A stretch of 64,000 nucleotides of DNA from Stenotrophomonas maltophilia R551-3 (GCF_000020665.1 NC_011071.1:1788501-1852500), one strand, 5' to 3'; counted from the first letter of the stretch, positions 34,157-43,753 are shown. Notes: generated by a model not told the origin, from the sequence alone. Program-made: numbers and translations.

Positions 34157-36226
34157 TCACCCGAACTCGAAGCCCATTTCCGCCAGCGCGGGGCCGACAA
34201 AGTCGCCCTGCACATAGTCCACGCCGGCGCTGAACAGCAGGGTCATCGAGTTGGCATCGCTGACGAACTCGGCGATGGTGCGGATGCCGGCTTCCTGCGC
34301 ACGCGCGGTGATCTGGCTGATGCGATCGATGTTCTCGCGGGTGGCCGCCAGATCGCTGGTGAAACCGCGGTCCAGCTTGAGGAACTGCGGCTGGAAGTGG
34401 GCCAGCAGCTGGAACGAATCCAGCCCCGAGCCGAACTGCTCCAGGCCGATCCGGCAACCCAGCGGTGCCACTTCGGCAAGGAACTGCTGGGCGCTGCGCA
34501 GGTGGGTGAACACCTTCGCTTCCGGCGCATGCAGCCACAGCCGCTCGCCAGGCACACCCTGTGCCTGCAGCTCACGGCGAAGGGTGGCGATCATCTGCGG
34601 GTCGTCGAACGATTCCGGGGTCACCTTCACCAGCATCTGGGTGGCATGCCCTTCGCGGGCGCGCTGGCCAAGCACGGCGATCGCCTGCGAGACCACCCAG
34701 CGGTTGATGTCGGCCAGCAGGCCGTGCTCCTCGGCGATGCCCAGGAACGCAGTCGGGCTCAGCAGTTCGCCGTTATGCTCCAGGCGCAGATACGCCTCGT
34801 ACAGCTCCAGTGACTCGCCCTGCAGGTTCAGTACCGGCTGGTAGTGCAGCTGGAAGCCGTCGCCAGCCAGTGCTTCACGGATGCGCGCGACCCAGCGCAG
34901 CACGCGTTCTTCCTCCACGCGGTCAGCGGCGGCCGGGTCGAAGATGCGGCAGGTGTTGCCCAGCTCGGCGGCGGCATGCGTGCATTCGCTGGCGCGCGCC
35001 AGTACCTGGCCGATGCTGGCGATCTTCTCGCCCACCTGCACGCCGCCGATGCTCACCGTCACCGTGGCCGAGCGGGCGCCGATGCTGAACACATGCGCGG
35101 CGTAGGCCTCGCGGATGCGCTCGGCCAGCGCCACGGTCTGCGCATACGGGCCGGCCTGCAGCACGGCGAAATTGTGCTCGCCGAAACGGGCCAGTTGCGC
35201 ATCCTCGCCCACCACTTCGGCCAGCAGGCCGGCGAGGGCGCCGATCAGGGTGTCGGCCGACGCCAAGCCGATGTCCGGCAGCAGGCGCGCATAGTGGTCC
35301 GGCTCGATCAGCAGCAGGCCGAACTGGCCTTCGCTGCGCCCGGCCTGGGCTACCGCGCTTTCCAGCTGCAGCATGAAGGTCGGGCGGTTGAGCAGGCCGG
35401 TGACCTGGTCGCGCTGGCGCAGGTCCTCGACCTCGCGCGCCAGTTCCGGGTCGAACTCCATGCGGCGGCGGAGCACCACCTGCAGGCAGGACTCGCCTTC
35501 ATAGGTGGCGGCAGTGAATTCCATCGTCGCCGGAAACGCGCTGCCGTCCTCGTGACGGGCATCGAGCTGGTACTGCGGCGGCGGCGCCTCGCCACGGCTC
35601 AGGCCCTTCAGCAGCTGCTTGAAGCCCTCCACGTGCTGGGCGGCGACCATGTCCAGCAGGGAGATGCCTTCGATGTCGTCGAAATGCTCGTAGCCGAACA
35701 TCTCCAGGTAGGCATCGTTGGCGCGGATGTGCATGCCTTCGTGCACGTAGGCGATGGGATCGCGCGAGGAGGCGATCAACGCATCGCAGCGGCGCTCTGT
35801 CTCGCGCATCTGAGCCTCGATGCGGCGCAGGCCGCGACGCGCCTGCAGGTCCACCCACTGGTCACGGATCACCGCAAGCAGATGCTCGGGGCGCTGGCGC
35901 AGGGCGAGGGCGCGTATACCATGGCTGCTGGCCTGCACCAGCTCGTCCTCGTCGATGCGCTCGGCCAGCAGCACCAGCGGAATGTCCTTGCCGCTGGCAG
36001 CGATATGTTGTGCGGCCAACGGCAGTGGAATGCCCTGCGAGGGTGACGCCAGCACCAGGTCGATGGCCTGGCTGGCCAGCACCTGCGCCAGTTCGGCCGC
36101 GTCCTGCGGGCGCCATGGGCGCACCGCGATGCCGCTGTTGCGCAGGGTGCTGACGATGGCTTCGGCATTCTCGCCGCTGTCGTCGACGATCAGCAGGCGG
36201 ATGGTGATGTCGTTCGCGTTCTGCAT
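34157..36226 (-). CDS. fimX: FimX-like degenerate GGDEF-EAL cyclic di-GMP receptor
   Basis: A 689-residue protein, the same length as Xanthomonas FimX, which controls type IV pilus assembly through PilZ. Domains: receiver-like (TIRLLIVDDSGENAEA), PAS (DPIAYVHEGMHIRANDAYLEMFGY), GGDEF and EAL. Both catalytic motifs are lost: FGEHNF replaces GGDEF, EAYLRL replaces EALLR, and EQFGSG replaces DDFGTG. This points to c-di-GMP binding by the EAL domain without turnover. ATG at 36226 has GGGGAG upstream. The call rests on length, domain order and matching degeneracy. Confidence 0.88.
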   Translation of the reverse strand: MQNANDITIRLLIVDDSGENAEAIVSTLRNSGIAVRPWRPQDAAELAQVLASQAIDLVLASPSQGIPLPLAAQHIAASGKDIPLVLLAERIDEDELVQASSHGIRALALRQRPEHLLAVIRDQWVDLQARRGLRRIEAQMRETERRCDALIASSRDPIAYVHEGMHIRANDAYLEMFGYEHFDDIEGISLLDMVAAQHVEGFKQLLKGLSRGEAPPPQYQLDARHEDGSAFPATMEFTAATYEGESCLQVVLRRRMEFDPELAREVEDLRQRDQVTGLLNRPTFMLQLESAVAQAGRSEGQFGLLLIEPDHYARLLPDIGLASADTLIGALAGLLAEVVGEDAQLARFGEHNFAVLQAGPYAQTVALAERIREAYAAHVFSIGARSATVTVSIGGVQVGEKIASIGQVLARASECTHAAAELGNTCRIFDPAAADRVEEERVLRWVARIREALAGDGFQLHYQPVLNLQGESLELYEAYLRLEHNGELLSPTAFLGIAEEHGLLADINRWVVSQAIAVLGQRAREGHATQMLVKVTPESFDDPQMIATLRRELQAQGVPGERLWLHAPEAKVFTHLRSAQQFLAEVAPLGCRIGLEQFGSGLDSFQLLAHFQPQFLKLDRGFTSDLAATRENIDRISQITARAQEAGIRTIAEFVSDANSMTLLFSAGVDYVQGDFVGPALAEMGFEFG

Positions 36227-36317
36227 GCACTGCTCCCCAATCTGCGAACCTAGATACACGATGCGCGGCGAACCGTCCATGCGCGCACCCCTTGCGCGCA
36301 TCGAACGGCGATGTGGT

Positions 36318-37502
36318 TCACACCACGCCGCCGGCCGCGTGGCCGCTGGCCCAGGCCCACTGGAAGTTGTAGCCGCCCAGCCAGCCGGTCACATCCAGCA
36401 CCTCACCGACGAAATGCAGGCCGGGCACGCGCTTGGATTCCAGCGTCGAAGACGAGACTTCGGCCGTATCCACGCCGCCCAGGGTGACTTCGGCGGTGCG
36501 GTAGCCCTCGGTGCCACTGGCCACCAGCGGGAACGCGCCCAGCAACTGTGCAGCCTGGCGCAGCACCGGCTCGTCCAGCTGGCGTACCGGGCGGTCGGGC
36601 AGCCAGTGCTCGCACAGGCGCTGTGCCAGCCGCTTCGGCAGCACCTCGCCCAGCACCGTGCGCAGTTCGGCGGCGGGGCGCTCCTGCTTCATCTGGCGCA
36701 GCCAGTCGCCGGCATCCTGGCCAGGCAACAGGTCCAGCTCCAGCGCGTCACCGGGTTGCCAGAACGACGAGATCTGCAGGATCGCCGGGCCACTCACACC
36801 GCGGTGGGTCAGCAGCATGAAGTTCTGGAAGCTCTTTCCATTGCAGCGTGCCTCGATCGGCAGCGCCACACCGCTGAGATCGGCCAACCGCTCCTGGTGC
36901 TTGCCGCTGAGAGTGAGCGGTACCAGTCCGGCGCGGGTCGGCAGCACCTGGTGGCCGAACTGGCGGGCGATCTCATAGCCGAAACCGGTGGCGCCAAGGC
37001 TGGGAATCGACAGGCCACCGGTGGCCACCACCAGCGAGGCGCAATGGAACAAGCCCTGCGTGGTGTGTACGCGGAAACCATCGGTGCCATGCTCGATGCG
37101 CTCTACGCTGCACTGGGTACGGATCTGCACGCCCGCCGTCTGGCATTCATCCACCAGCATCTTCACGATCTGCTTGGACGAAATGTCGCAGAACAGCTGG
37201 CCCAGCTCTTTTTCGTGATACGCAATGCCGTGCTTGTTGACCAGCTCGATGAAATGCCAGGGCGTGTAGCGCGCCAGCGCCGACTTGCAGAAGTGCGGGT
37301 TGGCCGACAGGAAGTTGGCCGGGGTGGTGCCGGTGTTGGTGAAATTGCAGCGGCCACCACCGGACATCAGGATCTTCTTGCCGATCTTGTTGGCATGGTC
37401 GATCACCTGCACCTGGCGGCCGCGCTGGCCGGCCGTGATCGCGGTCATCAGCCCGGCTGCACCGGCACCGATCACCACCACATCGCAACGGATCGCGCTC
37501 AT
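36318..37502 (-). CDS. YhiN/HI0933-family FAD-dependent oxidoreductase
   Basis: A 394-residue flavoprotein. It starts with a dinucleotide-binding motif (CDVVVIGAGAAGLMTAITAG) and has the family blocks KKILMSGGGRCNFTNTG, LVVATGGLSIPSLGATGFGY and the C-terminal FAD motif LHFVGEVLDVTGWLGGYNFQWAWASG. Substrate and role are unknown; the family includes BaiN, described as acting in bile-acid metabolism, but most members are uncharacterised. It overlaps yaeQ by four bases, so the two are cotranscribed. Confidence 0.9.
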   Translation of the reverse strand: MSAIRCDVVVIGAGAAGLMTAITAGQRGRQVQVIDHANKIGKKILMSGGGRCNFTNTGTTPANFLSANPHFCKSALARYTPWHFIELVNKHGIAYHEKELGQLFCDISSKQIVKMLVDECQTAGVQIRTQCSVERIEHGTDGFRVHTTQGLFHCASLVVATGGLSIPSLGATGFGYEIARQFGHQVLPTRAGLVPLTLSGKHQERLADLSGVALPIEARCNGKSFQNFMLLTHRGVSGPAILQISSFWQPGDALELDLLPGQDAGDWLRQMKQERPAAELRTVLGEVLPKRLAQRLCEHWLPDRPVRQLDEPVLRQAAQLLGAFPLVASGTEGYRTAEVTLGGVDTAEVSSSTLESKRVPGLHFVGEVLDVTGWLGGYNFQWAWASGHAAGGVV

Positions 37503-38047
37503 GCCTTGGCGCGCTTGCGCCAGTTCGGAATCACGTCGAGCTGGATCTGGTCGTCCAGCAGCTGCACCTCGCCGTCCTGGATCAGCACGCTCCAGCGCAT
37601 CGCACGCTTGATCTGCTGGCCCCAGCGCTCGACGAAGTCGCCGTCCAGATCCACCACGGACAGGTTGTCGAAGCGTGCCAGGCCCTTGCTCTGCTTGCCC
37701 CACCAGATCTCCGAGGCGTTGCCGCCGTAGTTGATCACCTGCACCTGGCGGCTGCGGTTGCTGGCCTTGCGAATGCGCGATTCGTCCGGATGGCCCAGGT
37801 CGATCCACTGCAGGATGTCGCCGGTGTAGTCGTGTTCCCACAGGTCCGGTTCGTCATCGGTGCTCAGGCCGCGGCCGAACTCCAAGCGGTCGCCAGCGTT
37901 CAGGGCGAAGGCGAGCAGGCGCACCATCAGGCGGTCGTCGGTCTCGGACGGGTGCTGGGCCAGGGTCAGGTTGTGGGTCGCGTAATAGCCGCGATCCATG
38001 TCGCTGATCTGCAGTTCGGCCTTGCGGATGGTAGCGGTGAGAGCCAT
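37499..38047 (-). CDS. yaeQ: YaeQ family protein
   Basis: A 182-residue protein of the PD-(D/E)XK-like YaeQ family, reading MALTATIRKAELQISDMDRGYYATHNLTLAQHPSE in its first part and VINYGGNASEIWWGKQ further on. The molecular function is unresolved; E. coli YaeQ was linked to haemolysin regulation in complementation work. It is the first gene of the yaeQ-yhiN pair and divergent from a pseudouridine synthase. The longer frame upstream is a shadow of that gene. Confidence 0.9.
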   Translation of the reverse strand: MALTATIRKAELQISDMDRGYYATHNLTLAQHPSETDDRLMVRLLAFALNAGDRLEFGRGLSTDDEPDLWEHDYTGDILQWIDLGHPDESRIRKASNRSRQVQVINYGGNASEIWWGKQSKGLARFDNLSVVDLDGDFVERWGQQIKRAMRWSVLIQDGEVQLLDDQIQLDVIPNWRKRAKA

Positions 38048-38161
38048 GGGGGTACCGTGGACTAAAGAGGACCATGATAGAGGTTTGCTCCGGGGGTGTC
38101 CGTGGCCGGGCTGTCTGTGCAGCGTCAACGTGGCACGCTTGGGCTCTTTTTCGTTGCCTGA

Positions 38162-39049
38162 GTGGACCTGATGATCCTGCCCAGCCGCCTGCAGCTTCCG
38201 CCCGGCCACTGGGCCACCCTGCTCGACGGCCTGTGCGCGCGTTTTCCGCGCATCGATCGTGAGCAATGGCAGGATCGCTTCACGCGCGGCCGGGTGCAGG
38301 ACGCGCAGGGCAGGGCGCTGGCAGCGGACATGCCCTGGCAGGTGGGGCTGGAGATCCAGTATTTCCGGGAGGTGGTGGACGAGCCGGTGATCCCCTTCGC
38401 CGAGACTATCGTCCATCTCGATGCGCACCTGCTGGTGGCCGACAAGCCGCACTTCCTGCCGGTCACGCCAGCGGGAGGTTATGTGCGCGAGACGTTGCTG
38501 GCACGCCTGGTCGCGAGCACCGGTAATACCGATCTGGTGCCGCTGCATCGGCTGGACCGGCTGACTGCAGGCCTGGTGCTGTTCTCCACGCAGGCTGCAT
38601 CGCGCGACGCCTACCAGCGGCTGTTCCGCGAACGCCGCATCGACAAGACCTACGAGGCGCTGGCGCCGGCACTGCCCGCGGTGACGTTCCCGCTGCATCG
38701 GCACAGCCGCCTGGCTCCGGCCGAACCGTTCTTCCGCATGGCCGAAGTGCCCGGGGAGCCCAATGCGCGCAGCCGGATCGAGCTGATCGAGGGTGAGGGA
38801 CCGATCTGGCGCTATCGGCTGCTGCCGGAAACCGGCCGCAAGCACCAGCTGCGCGTGCACATGGCGATGCTGGGCGCGCCGATCGAGGGCGATGACCTGT
38901 ATCCGCAGTTGCGTCAGCGGCCGGCCGGCACGGCCGAGGTGCCGCTGCAGCTGCTGGCGCAGGGGCTGGCCTTCGACGACCCGTTGAGCGGCGAGCGTCG
39001 GGTGTTCAGCAGCCAGCGCTGCCTGCGCCTGCCGGATCAGGAAGGCTAG
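38162..39049 (+). CDS. RluA-family pseudouridine synthase
   Basis: A 295-residue RNA pseudouridine synthase. Its catalytic motif is PLHRLDRLTAGLVLFS (Asp in HRLDRLT), followed by YQRLFRERRIDKTYEA and LPETGRKHQLRVHMAMLG. An N-terminal S4-like segment (FPRIDREQWQDRFTRGRVQ) precedes it. RluA-type enzymes modify rRNA or tRNA; the target cannot be told here. The start is GTG at 38162 or ATG at 38171. Confidence 0.92.
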   Translation: MDLMILPSRLQLPPGHWATLLDGLCARFPRIDREQWQDRFTRGRVQDAQGRALAADMPWQVGLEIQYFREVVDEPVIPFAETIVHLDAHLLVADKPHFLPVTPAGGYVRETLLARLVASTGNTDLVPLHRLDRLTAGLVLFSTQAASRDAYQRLFRERRIDKTYEALAPALPAVTFPLHRHSRLAPAEPFFRMAEVPGEPNARSRIELIEGEGPIWRYRLLPETGRKHQLRVHMAMLGAPIEGDDLYPQLRQRPAGTAEVPLQLLAQGLAFDDPLSGERRVFSSQRCLRLPDQEG

Positions 39050-39055
39050 ACGCGT

Positions 39056-39544
39056 TCAGCGAGTCGGATGCCGCGCCAGCCAGCGGTCCAGCTCGGCCGC
39101 AAACAGCTGCCGGTCGCGTGGCCCCAATGGCGGAGGCCCCCCGGTCTGTACCCCGGCGCCGCGCAGTTCCTCCATGAAATTGCGCATCGACAGCCGTTCG
39201 GCCATGTTGTTCGGGGTGTACAGCTGGCCGCGCGGGTTCAGCGCCACTGCCTTCTTTTCCAGCACCAGTGCGGCCAGCGGGATGTCCTGGGTGACCACCA
39301 GGTCGCCGGCGGCCACCCGCTCGACGATGGCGCTGTCGGCCACGTCCAGGCCCTGCGGCACCTGGATCGAGCGCAGCCAGCGTGAGGGCGGGGTACGGAT
39401 CCACTGGTTGGCGACCAGGGTCAGTTCGATCCCGACCCGTTCAGCCGCCCGGAACAGGATGTCGCGAATGACGGTGGGGCAGGCATCTGCATCCACCCAG
39501 ATACGGGGGCGGGCGTGTTCAGCTTGGGTTTCAGCTTCAGTCAT
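39056..39544 (-). CDS. YaiI/YqxD family protein (UPF0178)
   Basis: A 162-residue PIN-like protein: [22 protein letters not shown] (conserved Asp pair), [34 protein letters not shown] and MRNFMEELR are the family blocks. The fold suggests a nuclease-like site, but no activity is established. Convergent with the pseudouridine synthase gene. Confidence 0.9.
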   Translation of the reverse strand: MTEAETQAEHARPRIWVDADACPTVIRDILFRAAERVGIELTLVANQWIRTPPSRWLRSIQVPQGLDVADSAIVERVAAGDLVVTQDIPLAALVLEKKAVALNPRGQLYTPNNMAERLSMRNFMEELRGAGVQTGGPPPLGPRDRQLFAAELDRWLARHPTR

Positions 39545-39845
39545 TTACCCAGTGTAGGGTAGGAAAAACCTGAATGGGGACTCGGGGTTAGCCGCGGAAA
39601 GGCGCCAACCCTTGCCACGCCTAGCGGGCGGCGTTTGTCGATGAACGTCCGGGCTATCGCTTTTTGCAGAAAACACGCGTATCGTTCGTCCCACTGTGTT
39701 TGCTAGGGTCACCGTGAATCGTGGCCTGGTGCAGTTGATCTCACGATCCGCTCATCGATCCGCTTTACCAACGCCTGCAACTCAGTCTCGGCCCCGATAC
39801 CCGGTGGCTGCGATTTTTTCAACATGTGTTTCAGGAGTTAGTCAA
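39545..39845 (+). other. Gene-free leader region of the cold-shock gene
   Basis: About 300 bases without a supported gene. The AT-richer part near 39660 (CTTTTTGCAGAAAACACG) may hold a promoter, and the rest would be a long untranslated leader, as is usual for cold-shock genes. No clear cold box or strong hairpin was recognised. Confidence 0.4.
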
Positions 39846-40055
39846 ATGTCTGATCGTCAGACCGGCACCGTCAAGTGGTTCAACGACGCCAAGGGCTTCG
39901 GCTTCATCACCCCGGAAAGCGGCCCGGACCTGTTTGTGCACTTCCGTGCCATCCAGGGCACCGGCTTCAAGACCCTGCAGGAAGGCCAGAAGGTTACCTT
40001 CATCGCCGTCCAGGGTCAGAAGGGTATGCAGGCTGACCAGGTGCAGGCGGTCTAA
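39846..40055 (+). CDS. Cold-shock protein (CspA family)
   Basis: A 69-residue single cold-shock domain that binds single-stranded nucleic acid. RNP1 is KGFGFIT and RNP2 is LFVHFRAI (with F in place of the usual H-x-S pattern), preceded by [15 protein letters not shown] lies 11 bases before the ATG. A long leader precedes it and a strong terminator follows. Whether it is cold-induced or constitutive cannot be told. Confidence 0.96.
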   Translation: MSDRQTGTVKWFNDAKGFGFITPESGPDLFVHFRAIQGTGFKTLQEGQKVTFIAVQGQKGMQADQVQAV

Positions 40056-40081
40056 TCCGTCTGCTACCGTTTGGTAGCCAG

Positions 40082-40113
40082 AACGCCGGAAGCGAAAGCT
40101 TCCGGCGTTTTTT
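40082..40113 (+). terminator. Intrinsic terminator of the cold-shock gene
   Basis: AACGCCGGAAGC-GAAA-GCTTCCGGCGTT followed by TTTT, 26 bases after the stop codon. Confidence 0.95.
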
Positions 40114-40130
40114 ATTGCCCGCTGCTTTTT

Positions 40131-40156
40131 GTAGAGTCGGCCATGCCCGACTCTAC
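40131..40156. repeat. GTAG REP (GTAGAGTCGG type)
   Basis: A single palindrome GTAGAGTCGG...CCGACTCTAC between the cold-shock terminator and the GST gene. Confidence 0.85.
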
Positions 40157-40209
40157 AAAGGGCATGCACCGTGCGCGGTACGATGCAGGTCTTCCCAAGG
40201 ATCGTCCCC

Positions 40210-40899
40210 ATGCGCATCGTCCACCATCTGGAAAACTCCCGTTCACTACGCGTGCTGTGGATGCTGGAGGAGCTGGGGCTGGACTACGAGCTGCGCCGCT
40301 ATCCGCGCGATCCGAAGACGCTGCTGGCACCGCCGGAACTTCGTCAGGTGCATCCGCTGGGCAAGTCGCCGGTACTGCAGGATGGTGAACTGGTGCTGGC
40401 CGAATCCGGTGCCATCCTCGATTACCTTGCCGACCGCTACGACACCCAGCGCCAGCTGTCGCCGTCGCCGACGCCTGCTGATGGTGCCGAACGCATCGCC
40501 TACCGCTACTGGCTGCACTACGCCGAAGGCTCGGCGATGCCGCCGCTGCTGCTGACCCTGGTGATCGGTCGCATCCGCAGCGCACCGATGCCGTTCTTCG
40601 CGCGCCCGATCGCACGCAGCATCGCCGACAAGGCCGAGCGTGGCTTCATCGGCCCGCAGCGGCGTCTGCACCTGGACTGGATGGAGCGCCGCCTCACCGA
40701 AAGCCCGTGGTTCGCCGGCGAGCGCTTCAGTGCCGCCGACATCCAGATGAGCTTCCCGATCCAGGCTGCCGCTGCGCGCGGTGGTGGCCTCGACGACAAG
40801 CCGGCACTGCGTGGCTTCCTCAAGCGCATCGGTGAACGCCCGGCCTATCAGCGCGCGGAGGCCCACGGCGGTCACCTGCAGGCACTCAGCGGCAATTGA
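40210..40899 (+). CDS. Glutathione S-transferase family protein
   Basis: A 229-residue GST. The N-terminal thioredoxin fold reads MRIVHHLENSRSLRVLWMLEELGLDYEL with the Ser near the active site, then HPLGKSPVLQDGELVLAESGAILDYL (the cis-Pro and ES glutathione-binding motif). A helical C-terminal domain contains FAGERFSAADIQMSFP (N-capping box). The substrate is unknown. It runs into selO with 32 bp between, probably cotranscribed. Confidence 0.92.
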   Translation: MRIVHHLENSRSLRVLWMLEELGLDYELRRYPRDPKTLLAPPELRQVHPLGKSPVLQDGELVLAESGAILDYLADRYDTQRQLSPSPTPADGAERIAYRYWLHYAEGSAMPPLLLTLVIGRIRSAPMPFFARPIARSIADKAERGFIGPQRRLHLDWMERRLTESPWFAGERFSAADIQMSFPIQAAAARGGGLDDKPALRGFLKRIGERPAYQRAEAHGGHLQALSGN

Positions 40900-40931
40900 G
40901 GAGGGTGGCCGTCGCCCCCATCTTCAGCACC

Positions 40932-42497
40932 ATGGATACCGACAGCCCCCGTTTCGACAACCGCCTGCTGCACATGCTGCCAGGCGACCCCGAATCCGGC
41001 CCACGCCGCCGCGAAGTGCTGGGCGCCGCCTGGTCGCCAGTGATGCCGACCCCGGTGACGGCGCCCACGCTGCTGGCCTGGGCACCGGATGTCGCCGAGA
41101 TGCTTGGCTTCGATACCGCTGAGGTCGAGAGCGAAGGCTTCGCGCAAGTGTTTGGCGGCAATGCACTGTACGCCGGCATGCAGCCATGGGCAGCCAACTA
41201 CGGCGGCCATCAGTTTGGTCACTGGGCCGGTCAGCTCGGCGATGGGCGTGCGATCTCGCTGGGTGAACTGGTCGCGCCGGATGGCCGTCACTGGGAGCTG
41301 CAGCTGAAGGGGGCCGGCCCGACGCCGTACTCACGCGGGGCGGATGGTCGTGCCGTGCTGCGCTCGTCGATCCGCGAATTCCTGTGCAGCGAGGCGATGC
41401 ATCATCTGGGTGTGCCGACCACGCGCGCGCTGTCGCTGGTAGGCACCGGCGAAGACGTGATGCGTGACATGTTCTATGACGGCCATCCGCGCGCCGAGCC
41501 CGGCGCCATCGTATGCCGGGTGTCGCCGTCGTTCCTGCGCTTCGGTTCGTTCGAGCTGCCTGCGTCGCGTGGTGAAACCGCGTTGCTGCAGCAGCTGGTT
41601 GATGCCTGCATCGCCCGCGATTTCCCCGAGCTGGAAGGGGAGGGCGAGACGCTGTACGGCGACTGGTTCGCGCAGATCGCGGTGCGCACCGCCGAGATGA
41701 TCGCGCACTGGATGCGCGTGGGTTTCGTGCATGGCGTGATGAACACCGACAACCTGTCCGTGCTCGGCCTCACACTCGATTACGGCCCTTACGGCTGGGT
41801 CGAGGACTTCGATCCGGATTGGACGCCGAACACCACCGACGCACAGGGCCGCCGTTATCGTTTCGGTACCCAGCCGCAGGTGGCGTACTGGAACCTGAGC
41901 CGATTGGCGCAGGCACTGTCGCCGTTGTTTGCCGATGTTGCGCCACTGCAGGCGGGCTTGGCGGCGTATCAGTCCACCTTCGTGGCCTGCACGCGTCGCG
42001 ATGCTGCCGCCAAGCTCGGCCTGGCCGCGGCCGACGATGACGACCTGCAGCTCTACCTGCGCTGGCAGCAGCTGATGCAGGACGGTGCCATGGACATGAC
42101 CCTGGCTTGGCGCGCGCTGATGCGCCTCGATCCGGCCGCACCGGATGCGGCGCTGCTGGACGCGGTGTACTACGACGAGGCGCGCCAACAGGCGGTGCAG
42201 GCACCGTTGCAGCACTGGCTGCAGGACTACGCGGCAAGGTTGCAGGCTGATCCGCTGTCGGCCAGTGAGCGCACGGCGAAGATGGCCGCGGCCAATCCGC
42301 TGTACGTGCTGCGCAACTGGCTGGCCCAGGAGGCCATCGACCGCGCGGAGCAGGGCGACCTCGGCGGTGTCCATGCGTTGCAGGACGTGCTGCGCGATCC
42401 ATACACCGAGCGCCCGGGGCTCGAGCACTTCGCGGGCAAGCGCCCGTCCTGGGCCGACAATCGCGCCGGCTGCTCGATGCTGTCCTGCAGTTCCTGA
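40932..42497 (+). CDS. selO: Protein adenylyltransferase SelO (YdiU)
   Basis: Pseudokinase-fold enzyme that transfers AMP to protein Ser/Thr/Tyr. The 521-residue protein has the family blocks MQPWAANYGGHQFGHWAGQLGDGRA, LQLKGAGPTPYSRGADGRAVLRSS, REFLCSEAMHHLGVPTTRAL and FVHGVMNTDNLSVLG. It ends in GCSMLSCSS, where eukaryotic SelO has its selenocysteine motif; here cysteines are used. It follows a GST gene, compatible with a redox role. A composite repeat follows. Confidence 0.94.
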   Translation: MDTDSPRFDNRLLHMLPGDPESGPRRREVLGAAWSPVMPTPVTAPTLLAWAPDVAEMLGFDTAEVESEGFAQVFGGNALYAGMQPWAANYGGHQFGHWAGQLGDGRAISLGELVAPDGRHWELQLKGAGPTPYSRGADGRAVLRSSIREFLCSEAMHHLGVPTTRALSLVGTGEDVMRDMFYDGHPRAEPGAIVCRVSPSFLRFGSFELPASRGETALLQQLVDACIARDFPELEGEGETLYGDWFAQIAVRTAEMIAHWMRVGFVHGVMNTDNLSVLGLTLDYGPYGWVEDFDPDWTPNTTDAQGRRYRFGTQPQVAYWNLSRLAQALSPLFADVAPLQAGLAAYQSTFVACTRRDAAAKLGLAAADDDDLQLYLRWQQLMQDGAMDMTLAWRALMRLDPAAPDAALLDAVYYDEARQQAVQAPLQHWLQDYAARLQADPLSASERTAKMAAANPLYVLRNWLAQEAIDRAEQGDLGGVHALQDVLRDPYTERPGLEHFAGKRPSWADNRAGCSMLSCSS

Positions 42498-42506
42498 GGG
42501 TGGGTT

Positions 42507-43018
42507 TCGGCAGGGCTGCGCCCTGCACCCGCAGAGGCCAGGTCAACAGCCAGAGCAAAAGCTGGATTCCGTGATTTGGCGGGGCGGTGTCGGAGTGCGG
42601 GGACGCCGCAAGTACGTCCCTGTAGGCTTGGCAGCCGCATCCATGCGGCTGACACCCCGCACTCCGACACCGCCCCACCTCCGACAGATTCCCGCTGCTG
42701 TGGGTAGGTGTCGACCTTGGTCGACACGGTAGATCCACGTCATGCGTGGATGCTCTTCGTTCAATTCTCGAAACATTCGATTTCGATAGAGATCCATCCA
42801 CGCATCGCATGGATCAACAGATCGCAGAAGTCTGTCGAAGGCGGGGTGGGTCCGGTTGCGGGAGTGTCCGCGGCATGGATGCCGCGGCCAAGCCCCCATG
42901 GACGGGTTTACGGCGTCTCCCGCAACCGGACCCACCTCGCCATCTCTCGGAATGCGGCTTTTGCTTTCGCTTTTGCTTGCGCGGTGGCCTCTGCAGGTGC
43001 CGGGCGCAGCCCGGCCGA
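42507..43018. repeat. Composite repeat C: facing pair of cloverleaf elements
   Basis: The 590-bp gap between selO and apt holds: a GCAGGGC hairpin (42509-42528), an inverted cloverleaf (42578-42679, stem GGGGCGGTGTCGGAGTGC), CCGACAGATTCCC, a TGTCGACC palindrome (42708-42727), a GTAGATCCACG hairpin and AT-richer spacer, CTGTCGAAGG, a forward cloverleaf (42840-42941), a GCTTTTGCTTTCGC tract and a GCCGGGC hairpin (42999-43017). Nothing coding. Confidence 0.85.
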
Positions 43019-43085
43019 ACACCCTCAACAGGCAGGCGGCGCTCGGAACAGGTACCCTATGCCGCCATCAGATAGCCAACGTGAC

Positions 43086-43622
43086 ATGACCGACGCCATC
43101 GTCGCTCCGCAGTGGGCCTCCCGCCTGCGCGACATCGCCGACTTCCCCAAGCCCGGCATCCTCTTCAAGGACATCATGCCGCTGCTCGCCCACGGCGAGG
43201 ACTTCCGCGGTGCCATCACCGCGATGGCCGACCGCTGGCGTGACCAGAAGCTGGACGCGGTGGTAGGCATCGAATCGCGTGGCTTCATCCTCGGCGCCGC
43301 GATGGCGCTGGAACTGGGTGTCGGCTTCGTGCCGGTGCGCAAGCCGGGCAAGCTGCCGGGCCAGGTGCTGCGCGAGGAATACACGCTGGAATACCGCAGC
43401 GACTGCATCGAAGTGCACGCCGATGCGCTGCCGGCCGGTGCCCGCGTGGCGATCATCGACGACGTGCTGGCCACTGGCGGCACGCTGGTTGCGGCGCTGT
43501 CGCTGGTGCGCCGCCTGGGCGTTGACGTGGTCGGTGCCGGCGTATTGGTCGAGCTCGACGGCCTCGGCGGCCGCGCGCGCTGGGAAGCGGATCTGCCGCT
43601 GCACACCGAACTGGTGTTCTGA
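43086..43622 (+). CDS. apt: Adenine phosphoribosyltransferase
   Basis: Salvages adenine to AMP with PRPP. The 178-residue protein has [52 protein letters not shown] and the PRPP loop [14 protein letters not shown]. Start MTDAIVAPQ at 43086; an in-frame ATG at 43059 would add nine residues. Composite repeat C ends about 70 bp upstream. Confidence 0.96.
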   Translation: MTDAIVAPQWASRLRDIADFPKPGILFKDIMPLLAHGEDFRGAITAMADRWRDQKLDAVVGIESRGFILGAAMALELGVGFVPVRKPGKLPGQVLREEYTLEYRSDCIEVHADALPAGARVAIIDDVLATGGTLVAALSLVRRLGVDVVGAGVLVELDGLGGRARWEADLPLHTELVF

Positions 43623-43634
43623 TTAGAGGGTAGG

Positions 43635-43753
43635 TGCCAACCAAGGTTGGCATCTACCAGAGCGAATGGCCGGGAGCCGGTAGTTGCCAACCTTGGTTGG
43701 CAGCGCTGTTGCCGTTCGCTGTTCCCACAGAGTCGAGCATGGCTCGACTCTAC
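43635..43753. repeat. TGCCAACC palindromes and GAGTCGAGC REP
   Basis: TGCCAACCAAGGTTGGCA (43635-43652), TGCCAACCTTGGTTGGCA (43685-43702) and a GAGTCGAGC/GCTCGACTC palindrome ending in CTAC (43729-43753), between convergent apt and dbpA. Confidence 0.85.
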
